A DNA stretch of 8,648 nt from Pseudomonadota bacterium (GTDB taxonomy: Bacteria > Pseudomonadota > Alphaproteobacteria > Sphingomonadales > Sphingomonadaceae): contig JAEZHP010000087.1 in assembly GCA_023416515.1 (NCBI GenBank), positions 1-8,648 of the forward strand, written 5' to 3'. Shown one piece after another: positions 1 through 7,786 of the stretch (position 1 is the first letter of the stretch; every line of letters starts with the position of its first letter). The notes beneath the pieces were generated by a model. It had not been told where the DNA came from and searched no databases. It saw nothing but the letters and a program-made list of their open reading frames with translations. Both the position numbers and the translations under genes were made by a program.

Positions 1-902
1 GCATCATGCTCCGCCACATGCCGCGCGTCGGCAGCCTCGGGCTCGACATGATGCTGCGCACCTGCACGATCCAGGTGAACCTCGACTATGCGTCCGAGGC
101 GGACATGGCCAAGAAGTTCCGTGTCGGCCTCGCGCTCCAGCCGCTCGCCACTGCGCTCTTCGCCAATTCGGCCTTCACCGAGGGCAAGCCCAACGGCTAT
201 CTGAGCTTCCGCAGCCATATCTGGTCGGACACCGATCCGGCGCGCACCGGCATGCTCCCGTTCGTGTTCGAAGAGGGCTTCGGCTATGAGCGCTACACCG
301 ACTATGCGCTCGATGTGCCGATGTACTTCGTCTACCGCGACGGCAAATATATCGACGTCGCCGGCCGCTCCTTCCGAGACTTCCTCGACGGGCGCCTACC
401 CGAGCTTCCCGGCCAGCGCCCGTTGAAGTCCGATTTCACCGACCATCTGTCGACCATCTTCCCGGAGGTCCGGCTCAAAAATTATCTCGAGATGCGCGGC
501 GCCGACGGAGGCAAATGGGGGCGGATCTGCGCCCTCCCCGCTCTGTGGGTCGGCCTGCTCTACGATTCCTCGGCTCGCGACGCGGCGTGGGACGAGGTCA
601 AGAATTGGTCGCTGGACGAGCGCCAGGCGCTTCGCGACTCGGTGCCGCGCGAAGGGCTGACCGCCGTCACGCCCGGCGGCGAGAGCCTGCGCGACTTCGG
701 CCGCCGAATCCTCGCCATCTCCGAAGCAGGACTCGCCGCCCGCGCCCGCCTCAACGGTGCCGGCGACAGCGAGGCGGGCTTCCTCGATCCGCTGCGAGAG
801 ATCCTGACGAGCGGGGAGGCACCCGCCGACCGGCTGCTGCGCCGCTACAACGACGATTGGAACGGCGACATCAGCCGCGTCTACGACGAGGAAAGCTTCT
901 AG
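1..902 (+). CDS. gshA: Glutamate-cysteine ligase, GCS2/plant type, 5'-truncated by window edge
   Basis: Catalyses ATP-dependent joining of L-glutamate and L-cysteine to gamma-glutamylcysteine, the first step of glutathione synthesis, in the cytosol. The reading frame is open from the first bases (first full codon at 3) and runs 299 codons to TAG at 900-902. Family members are about 450 residues, so roughly the N-terminal third is missing. The ATG at 6 is internal, not a start. Family-like segments near the beginning of the visible part are RTCTIQVNLDY and, further on, FRSHIWSDTDPARTG, followed by FVFEEGFGYERYTDYALDVPMYF. This segment order is typical of the alphaproteobacterial/plant class and unlike the E. 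coli GshA class. No frameshift is seen. The next gene starts 147 bp downstream and is functionally unrelated. Confidence in family is high; gshA is preferred over EgtA-like or other GCS2 homologues from the overall similarity. Confidence 0.92.
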   Translation, partial: IMLRHMPRVGSLGLDMMLRTCTIQVNLDYASEADMAKKFRVGLALQPLATALFANSAFTEGKPNGYLSFRSHIWSDTDPARTGMLPFVFEEGFGYERYTDYALDVPMYFVYRDGKYIDVAGRSFRDFLDGRLPELPGQRPLKSDFTDHLSTIFPEVRLKNYLEMRGADGGKWGRICALPALWVGLLYDSSARDAAWDEVKNWSLDERQALRDSVPREGLTAVTPGGESLRDFGRRILAISEAGLAARARLNGAGDSEAGFLDPLREILTSGEAPADRLLRRYNDDWNGDISRVYDEESF

Positions 903-933
903 GAAGAAGATCGCGCTGGACGGCCGCGCGGAA

Positions 934-964
934 ACGGTTCATCCCCACTCATGCACGGTTCATC
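934..964 (+). promoter_or_regulatory. Phased direct repeats, possible response-regulator binding site
   Basis: The decamer ACGGTTCATC occurs exactly twice, at 934-943 and 955-964, a 21-bp period. A third TCAT lies midway (949-952), so TCAT falls at 939, 949 and 960, that is every 10-11 bp on one helix face. Direct repeats in helical phase are typical of OmpR/PhoB-family response-regulator sites. The block lies about 85-115 bp upstream of the secreted PPC-domain gene, a reasonable place for an upstream activator. The regulator is not identified, and a clear -35/-10 pair is not visible in this GC-rich gap. Confidence 0.35.
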
Positions 965-977
965 GCAGCCGTGCTTT
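953..977 (+). terminator. Weak hairpin, possible gshA terminator
   Basis: GCACGGTT (953-960) pairs with AGCCGTGC (967-974): six Watson-Crick pairs, one G-T wobble and one T-A pair. The loop is six bases and is followed by only three T (975-977). It lies 50 bp after the gshA-type stop codon. The short T-run and its overlap with the phased direct repeats make it uncertain. It may instead be an operator or chance symmetry. Confidence 0.3.
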
Positions 978-1049
978 GATCAAGGTCGTCGCATCGGGTC
1001 CGTCTCGCATGGCGCGGACGCTGCCTCCGGTGCGCCAGGGGAGGACCAG

Positions 1050-1865
1050 ATGCGTTTCAAGACAATGATCCTGAGCTCGTGCCTCATCGCTCCGGCAATG
1101 TTCGCCGCGCCCGCAACGGCACAGCCAAATCCGCCTCCCATCGTCCGGGTCCCGGCGCCCATGCCGCCGAGGCCGACGCCCGTCCCGCCTGCGGTCTCCG
1201 ATCCCAACGTCATCCAGGGCAACATCCAGGTGTGCGAGGCGGCGCGGGGCGAGCACCGGGTCAATCTCGAGGCGGGCCGGCGCTACACGATCAGCGCCAC
1301 TTCCGACGCGTTCGACACCTACTTGCGCCTGCTTCCGCCGGGCAGCGAGGAGCCGGTCGCCGAGAATGACGATTCCGGCGACAGCCTCAATTCGCGGATC
1401 AACTTCACGCCGCAGACGAGCGGGGAATATGTGGTCCGGGTGTCGAGCTACTCGCCAGGCGGAGTCGGCGCCTACAGCCTTCGGGTCGAGCCCGCGGGGC
1501 CGATGCCGGCGCTGATCACCCGGCCGACCAGGACCGAGCGCGGCCAGTGGCGCATCTATCAGGGATCCCTGTCCGCCACCGATCCGGTCGAGAACGAACG
1601 CCGCTACGATGATTACGAGCTTCGCCTCGGCGCCGGCCAAACCGCGATGATCCATGTCACCGGAGAGGGCGATCTCGACACCCAGATCATGGTCTATTCG
1701 GCCGCCAATCGCGGCGGCGATCCGATCGTGTCGGACGACGATGGCGGCGGCGGAGTGAATCCGTTCGTCTTCTTCGCGCCCGAAGAGCCCGGCACCTATG
1801 TCGTGCGGGTGACCAGCTTCGGCGCCAACGAAACCGGCAACTACCGCCTGCGGATCAGCGAATGA
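1050..1865 (+). CDS. Secreted protein with two pre-peptidase C-terminal (PPC)-like domains
   Basis: A 271-residue exported protein of unknown specific role. Residues 1-24 form a signal peptide: MRFK, then a hydrophobic core, then Ala-Thr-Ala just before Gln25, a good signal peptidase I site. A proline-rich linker (about 26-48) leads to two beta-rich repeats. Repeat 1 (about 58-147) contains DTYLRLL, an acidic ENDDSGDS (105-112) and GEYVVRVSSY. Repeat 2 (about 167-270) contains DLDTQIMVY, SDDDGGGG (228-235) and GTYVVRVTSF. These are hallmarks of PPC domains, which usually sit behind secreted proteases, but no protease domain is present here. The acidic loops could bind calcium (inference). The start is chosen at ATG 1050 because GGGGAGG lies 5 bases upstream and the signal peptide begins there; the frame is open from 951 but that start has no such support. 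It converges with the minus-strand gene ending at 1902. Confidence 0.82.
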   Translation: MRFKTMILSSCLIAPAMFAAPATAQPNPPPIVRVPAPMPPRPTPVPPAVSDPNVIQGNIQVCEAARGEHRVNLEAGRRYTISATSDAFDTYLRLLPPGSEEPVAENDDSGDSLNSRINFTPQTSGEYVVRVSSYSPGGVGAYSLRVEPAGPMPALITRPTRTERGQWRIYQGSLSATDPVENERRYDDYELRLGAGQTAMIHVTGEGDLDTQIMVYSAANRGGDPIVSDDDGGGGVNPFVFFAPEEPGTYVVRVTSFGANETGNYRLRISE

Positions 1866-1870
1866 TCACG

Positions 1871-1901
1871 GGTCGGCGGCTCGAAGCGCGGGCCGCCGAC
1901 C
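1871..1901. terminator. Bidirectional hairpin between convergent genes
   Basis: GGTCGGCGGC (1871-1880) and GCCGCCGACC (1892-1901) form a perfect 10-bp inverted repeat around an 11-base loop. It begins 5 bases after the stop of the plus gene and ends directly against the stop codon of the minus gene (1902-1904), filling nearly the whole 36-bp gap. There is no T-tract on either side, so if it terminates transcription it is not a classical intrinsic terminator. It could also protect 3' ends or block read-through. Confidence 0.55.
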
Positions 1902-3206
1902 TCACTCCGCCGGGGCGGCGGCGGGCGGCGGCGGCTTGAGGCCGACGAGGCCCCGCACGAAGCGCGGCACCGGGCCGTTGCGCTCCATCCAGGAGGCATA
2001 GTCGCGATAGGCGGGGTCGGCGGAGAGGTGCTTCTCCTCGGTGACGGCACGCCAGTAATAGACGCCGCTCACCATCGCGAGCAGGGCGGTATTGCGTACC
2101 ATGTCGACCAAATTGCCCGAGGTGGCGAGGAACGGCAGGGTCGCGAACCACCAGAACAGGTTCTTCGACAGATAGGCCGGGTGCTTGCTCCAGGCATAAG
2201 GGCCGTGGGTGAGGATTCCGCGGTGCGTGAGGTTGGAGAAGCGAAGCCCGAACGCCACCGTCGCCCAGGCATAGATCCCGGTGAGCAAGACCAGAACCGC
2301 GCCGTTCATCATCAGCAGGATCGGCTGGCCCTCGAGCCAATAGACCCATTCGGCGGTGTTCTGGTGATAGTCGAGCGGCCCTCCGGGGGCCATCATGATG
2401 AAGGGCGGGTAGCAGATCAGCGCCGCCGCCCAGCCCGACGCATAGGGGTTGGCCGAGCGGATGTGCGCGTCGAGCAGCTTGAAGGTGAAGATGTAGCCGA
2501 CGCTCGCCATCGTCACGTCGACCATGAACATCGCGGTGATCAGCCAGCGCGCGAAATTGGCCGGATTGTCGAGGATCCAGCCGCTCCCCTCGCCCACCGT
2601 CGACGCCCAGCCGGCCGGGACGATGGCGAGCATGAAGGCGAGGAAGAAGCCCTTCACCGCCCAGCTTCGGAAGAAGTCGTAGAGGATCTCGCGGTCGACC
2701 GCCTCGATCCGGCCGATGAGCAGCTGGCCGAAATGCCAGGCGCCGTCGCGCGGCTCCTTGAGGCGCCGATCCATCCACAGGACATAGGGCACCGACAGCA
2801 CCACCATTGGCAGGACCGCATAGCCGAACAGCGTCATCGAGAAGAGATAGGGATCGCGCCAATACCAGCGGGCGAGGCAGTAGAGGCTTCCGATGACGCC
2901 CCACACCGCCCACAGGCCGACGATCTTGGCGATCGAGATGTCGAGAGCCTCGGCTCGCGGCCGCGGCGGATTGTCCCAGTCGATCCCGGTCGTCGGGTTG
3001 CGATGGACCTTGTCGACGAGCAGCGACCACAGGACCATCGGCACCGCGCAGGAGATGATGGCGATCAGCGCGGCGGCGGGCCCGACCATTGCGAAGGCGC
3101 GCGCGACCGCGGTCCACAGGAGCAGGCCGGCGAGCCCCGCAAGCCCGACTCCATGGCTCACCGCCGATCGCGGGCGCGGGTCCGATGCGGCGGCTTCTTC
3201 GTGCAT
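1902..3206 (-). CDS. Polytopic membrane protein with ICMT/phospholipid methyltransferase-like C-terminus
   Basis: An integral membrane protein of 434 residues from ATG 3206. About eight to ten hydrophobic segments can be seen, for example near residues 20-38, 40-61, 90-110, 122-144, 183-203, 221-245 and 294-320. The C-terminal part has the signature of the isoprenylcysteine carboxyl methyltransferase / phospholipid methyltransferase / NnrU-like membrane superfamily: GPYAWSKHPAYLSKN with His-Pro near 342-343, a further hydrophobic stretch, then EEKHL (about 390-394) and paired tyrosines in PAYRDY. In known members the HP and EE elements help bind S-adenosylmethionine. The roughly 320-residue N-terminal part is far larger than in small ICMT-like proteins (about 150-200 residues) and I do not recognise it. 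GTG 3215 is an alternative start (437 aa), directly behind an in-frame TAA. ATG 3206 is preferred because GGCGG lies close upstream. The substrate is unknown. Confidence 0.78.
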   Translation of the reverse strand: MHEEAAASDPRPRSAVSHGVGLAGLAGLLLWTAVARAFAMVGPAAALIAIISCAVPMVLWSLLVDKVHRNPTTGIDWDNPPRPRAEALDISIAKIVGLWAVWGVIGSLYCLARWYWRDPYLFSMTLFGYAVLPMVVLSVPYVLWMDRRLKEPRDGAWHFGQLLIGRIEAVDREILYDFFRSWAVKGFFLAFMLAIVPAGWASTVGEGSGWILDNPANFARWLITAMFMVDVTMASVGYIFTFKLLDAHIRSANPYASGWAAALICYPPFIMMAPGGPLDYHQNTAEWVYWLEGQPILLMMNGAVLVLLTGIYAWATVAFGLRFSNLTHRGILTHGPYAWSKHPAYLSKNLFWWFATLPFLATSGNLVDMVRNTALLAMVSGVYYWRAVTEEKHLSADPAYRDYASWMERNGPVPRFVRGLVGLKPPPPAAAPAE

Positions 3207-3277
3207 GTCCGCCACTTACCGCGATTTGGTAAGCAGAGGGTGAAGCGCACGGACACCGGCACAAAACGGGGCGGAAA

Positions 3278-3303
3278 GTAACCGCTTCTTAAACCAGTTT
3301 AAG
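3278..3303 (+). promoter_or_regulatory. CtrA-like box with overlapping TTAA palindrome
   Basis: GTAAC (3278-3282) and TTAAA (3289-3293) form GTAA-N7-TTAA, one mismatch from the alphaproteobacterial CtrA consensus TTAA-N7-TTAA. Overlapping it, CTTAAAC (3288-3294) and GTTTAAG (3297-3303) make a perfect 7-bp-arm palindrome with a CA centre. The site lies about 60-85 bp upstream of the PilZ gene in the 134-155-bp gap between the divergent membrane-protein and PilZ genes. AT-rich steps are rare in this GC-rich DNA, so it stands out. CtrA control of a c-di-GMP receptor is plausible in this class but is inference. Confidence 0.45.
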
Positions 3304-3361
3304 CTCAGATGAGGATCAAGCGGGCGGAAAACAGCCTGCATAGTACCAAGTGGATCAGCGC

Positions 3362-3991
3362 ATGTTGCCGCAGGATTTCGTCGAAGAGACGAGCATCTCA
3401 TTGTCGCCGCAGGCGCCGCCGCCTCCGGAGCGACGCCGGGAGCAGCGCCATCTCACAATCCTTCGCGTCGGCGCTCTCGTCATCGACGGTGAACGCGAGC
3501 TCTGCCTGGTCCGAAACATCTCGGCGGGCGGAGTGATGGCTCATGTCTATCGCGAGATCGCGATCGGTACCCGGGTCGGGATCGAGATCAAGAATGACGA
3601 GCCGCTCGCCGGCACGGTGATCTGGGAGAGCGACTCCAACATCGGGATCGCGTTCGACGAGGCGATCGACGTCCCGGCCTTCCTGGCCTCGTCCAAGATT
3701 CTCGGCGACGGCCGCCGCGCCCGCCGTCCCCGGGTCGAGATCGACCGGCCGGCCAAGCTGCGTTGCGGCGAGGAGGTGGTGTGGGGCGATATCCGCAACA
3801 TCAGCCAGGGCGGAGTCCGCTTCGATTGCGAGCAGGACCTTCCCGTCGACAGCGACGTCATCGTCACCATGCGCGGCTTCCGTCCGTTGCCCGGAGTGAT
3901 CCGCTGGCGCCGCGACAGCTGGTACGGGATCAGCTTCATCCAGGTGCTTCCAATCCAGGAATTGTGCGACTGGCTTCGCGACGGCGAATGA
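3362..3991 (+). CDS. Tandem PilZ-domain protein (putative c-di-GMP receptor)
   Basis: A soluble protein of 209 residues from ATG 3362. It has two PilZ domains in tandem after a proline-rich N-terminal tail. Domain 1 carries an RxxxR element (RRREQR, about residues 24-29) and 23 residues later NISAGG (52-57). Domain 2 repeats this with RRARRPR (about 118-124) and NISQGG (146-151). Both therefore keep the RxxxR and D/NxSxxG residues that clamp cyclic di-GMP in known PilZ proteins. A C-terminal tail ends in LCDWLRDGE. No enzymatic or transmembrane domain is seen, so it probably acts as a c-di-GMP-responsive adaptor in motility, surface or envelope control; the output is unknown. Start choice: ATG 3362 has a weak GTGGA 7 bases upstream. 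GTG 3350 (213 aa) is possible but has no visible SD. The stop is followed by a second CtrA-like site and the ClpP-like gene. Confidence 0.88.
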   Translation: MLPQDFVEETSISLSPQAPPPPERRREQRHLTILRVGALVIDGERELCLVRNISAGGVMAHVYREIAIGTRVGIEIKNDEPLAGTVIWESDSNIGIAFDEAIDVPAFLASSKILGDGRRARRPRVEIDRPAKLRCGEEVVWGDIRNISQGGVRFDCEQDLPVDSDVIVTMRGFRPLPGVIRWRRDSWYGISFIQVLPIQELCDWLRDGE

Positions 3992-4009
3992 TTGCGACGA
4001 ACCGTCCGC

Positions 4010-4026
4010 GTAAGCCGTTGCTTAAC
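4010..4026 (+). promoter_or_regulatory. Second, imperfect CtrA-like box
   Basis: GTAA (4010-4013) and TTAACC (4022-4027) are separated by eight bases, one more than the usual seven. The TTAACC half is a good CtrA half-site. It sits 46 bp upstream of the ClpP-like gene start, in a position similar to the box ahead of the PilZ gene. The wrong spacing lowers confidence; it may act as a single half-site or be chance. Confidence 0.28.
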
Positions 4027-4040
4027 CACAAATAGGCGAT

Positions 4041-4070
4041 ACCTTTCCCCTGGGCATGGGGAGGGGTTTT
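4041..4070 (+). terminator. Hairpin plus TTTT that buries the Shine-Dalgarno of the next gene
   Basis: ACCTTTCCCC (4041-4050) pairs along its whole length with GGGGAGGGGT (4058-4067). That gives ten pairs, two of them G-T wobbles, closing a 7-base loop (TGGGCAT), and TTTT follows at 4067-4070. It has the form of an intrinsic terminator for the upstream PilZ transcript, 50 bp after its stop. The right arm GGGGAGGGG (4058-4066) is also the Shine-Dalgarno of the gene starting at 4072, spaced 5 bases from ATG. The same element could thus end transcription, mask translation, or both. Confidence 0.5.
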
Positions 4071-4071
4071 C

Positions 4072-4668
4072 ATGCACTTGCTGGTTGCGGCCGTTGCGGC
4101 TGCGGCGATGGGGACTCCTGCGCCGCTGCCGGTTGATCTTTCCGAACCGACGCGGATCAGCGCGAGCGCGGACGGCTCCACTTTGATCCTCGAGGGGCCG
4201 ATCACGGACGGCGCCTATTCCTCCTTCCGCGACGTGCTCAGGGCCTATCCGATCGCCCGCAACGTCATCCTCAAGTCGCCCGGCGGATTGATGTTCGAGG
4301 CGGATCGGATTGCCCAGGTCGTGCGCGAACGCCGGATGACCACCGCCGCCCACACCTTGTGCGCCTCGGCCTGTACAGTGATCCTTATCGCGGGGAGCGA
4401 CCGGACGGCAGCGCCGGGAGCTTGGGTCGGCTTTCATCGCCCCAACGTCTCGCTGTCCCCGACGCCCGAGCGGACTCTTCAGCTCACCCGCCGGCTCTAC
4501 GAGCGCGCCGGCCTGGCGCCTTCGTTCACCGCCCGTATCTACGCCACCCCGTTCGAGAGCGTTTGGTATCCCCGCGTCGACGAGATGATCTCGGCCGGAG
4601 TGCTCACCCGGCAGATCCCGGTCACCGTCGCGTTTGCAGGCGGGAGCGGCTTTCGCACCGGAGGCTAG
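4072..4668 (+). CDS. Exported ClpP-fold putative serine hydrolase (COG3904-like)
   Basis: A 198-residue protein with an Ala-rich hydrophobic N-terminus (1-18) that looks like a signal peptide, though its positively charged n-region is weak. The core resembles the ClpP/crotonase-fold periplasmic proteins grouped in COG3904. After a beta-strand (STLILEGPI), residues 65-72 read VILKSPGG, the oxyanion-hole glycine motif. CASACT (97-102) places a candidate nucleophile at Ser99. VGFHRP (119-124) supplies a candidate catalytic His122. The acidic member could be Asp170 in YPRVDEM, but this is unsure. Cys97 and Cys101 flank the serine and could form a disulfide if the protein is periplasmic. The substrate is unknown. 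ATG 4072 has a very strong SD (GGGGAGGGG, 5 bases away), but that SD lies in a hairpin. It is separated by 80 bp from the PilZ gene and 89 bp from the catabolic operon, so it is probably its own unit. Confidence 0.78.
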   Translation: MHLLVAAVAAAAMGTPAPLPVDLSEPTRISASADGSTLILEGPITDGAYSSFRDVLRAYPIARNVILKSPGGLMFEADRIAQVVRERRMTTAAHTLCASACTVILIAGSDRTAAPGAWVGFHRPNVSLSPTPERTLQLTRRLYERAGLAPSFTARIYATPFESVWYPRVDEMISAGVLTRQIPVTVAFAGGSGFRTGG

Positions 4669-4671
4669 TCG

Positions 4672-4716
4672 CCCGCCAATTGCTTGATTAAGGCTCGGGG
4701 CGGGAGGATTTCCGCC
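4672..4716 (+). promoter_or_regulatory. Competing GC-rich hairpins ahead of the catabolic operon
   Basis: GGCGGG (4699-4704) can pair either with CCCGCC upstream (4672-4677) or, through GGCGG (4699-4703), with CCGCC downstream (4712-4716). The two pairings exclude each other. The block lies between the ClpP-like stop codon and the operon start at 4758. It could hold the terminator of the first gene or a leader structure of the second. GC-rich sequence yields such matches by chance, there is no T-run, and no clear sigma-70 promoter is visible here. Confidence 0.2.
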
Positions 4717-4757
4717 GTTCTTCGACTGATGCTCATTCCGTCCATGGGAGCCCTGTG

Positions 4758-7048
<2,291 letters not shown>

Positions 7049-7052
<4 letters not shown>

Positions 7053-7786
7053 GGCTAATCGGGCAACATGCGGTGGTGACCGGCGGCGGCACCGGGATCG
7101 GAGCGGCGATCGCCCGCGCTCTGGCGGCGGAGGGCGCGAGGCTGACCCTGGTCGGCCGGCGCCGCGAGCCCCTGGAGGAGGTCGGCGGCGGCGATTTCGA
7201 CGCGCTGGTCGCGCCGGCCGACGTCACCGACCGCGAGCAGGTCGAGGCCGCCTTCGCCCTTGCGCGCGCCACTCAGGGGCCGATCACCATTCTCGTCAAC
7301 AATGCCGGGGCCGCCCACGGCGCGCCCTTCGCTAAGGTCACTGAAGCGCTGTGGCGCGACATGCTCGCGGTGAATCTCGACGGCATGTTCCACTGCTGCC
7401 AGGCCGCCCTGCCCGATCTTCTCGCCGCCGACCCCGGGCGGATCGTCACCGTCGCATCGATGGCGGGGCTTCACGGCTTCGCCTACGCCTCGCCCTACAT
7501 CGCCGCCAAGCATGGCGCGGTCGGCCTCACCCGGGCCCTCGCCGCTGAATATGCGAAGACGAACCTCACTGCGAACGCGGTCTGCCCAGGCTTTGTCGAC
7601 ACCGACATGACCGTTCAATCCGTCGCCAATATCCAGGCTAAGACCGGGCGAAGCGAAGTGGAAGCGCGCGCCGAACTGGCGCGGCTCAATCCGTCCGGCC
7701 GACTTATCGCTCCCGAGGAGGTTGCGGCGGCGGTGCTTGACCTCATCCTCTCGCAACGCAACGGCGAGGCGATGGAGATCGCATGA
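7049..7786 (+). CDS. Short-chain dehydrogenase/reductase, probable 3-hydroxyacyl-CoA-type dehydrogenase of the operon
   Basis: A 245-residue classical SDR. TGGGTGIG (11-18) is the Rossmann cofactor loop and NNAG (84-87) the structural motif. The catalytic set is complete: Asn109 (in VNLDG), Ser137 (VASMAG), Tyr150 and Lys154 (YIAAK). After the second beta-strand the sequence reads LVGRRRE; the basic arginines there suggest NADP(H) preference, but this is tentative. By position it likely oxidises a hydroxyacyl-CoA or reduces an oxo-cyclohexene-CoA made by the upstream flavoprotein. The start is GTG 7049, overlapping the upstream stop as GTGA. The frame is open back to an ATG at 6971, but that start would add a 26-residue tail inside the neighbour before the Rossmann motif. 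The C-terminus ends at NGEAMEIA, short of the DGG tail common in relatives, because the next gene starts there in an ATGA overlap. Confidence 0.85.

Noticed and set aside
976..983. TTGATCAA palindrome resembling half of an FNR-type site
   Set aside because: Lacks the four-base centre of the FNR consensus (TTGAT-N4-ATCAA); too short to support a call.
951..1049. Upstream ATG start for the PPC-domain protein
   Set aside because: Would hide the signal peptide behind 33 polar residues and lacks an SD; ATG 1050 has GGGGAGG 5 bases away.
2028..3281. Plus-strand open frame (417 codons) opposite the membrane protein gene
   Set aside because: Rich in Arg, His, Glu and Asp without a domain; the minus frame gives a coherent polytopic membrane protein with a methyltransferase signature.
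3269..3330. Direct repeat GGGCGGAAA at 3269-3277 and 3322-3330
   Set aside because: Nine bases, 53 bp apart, in no clear phase with promoter elements; chance is likely in GC-rich sequence.
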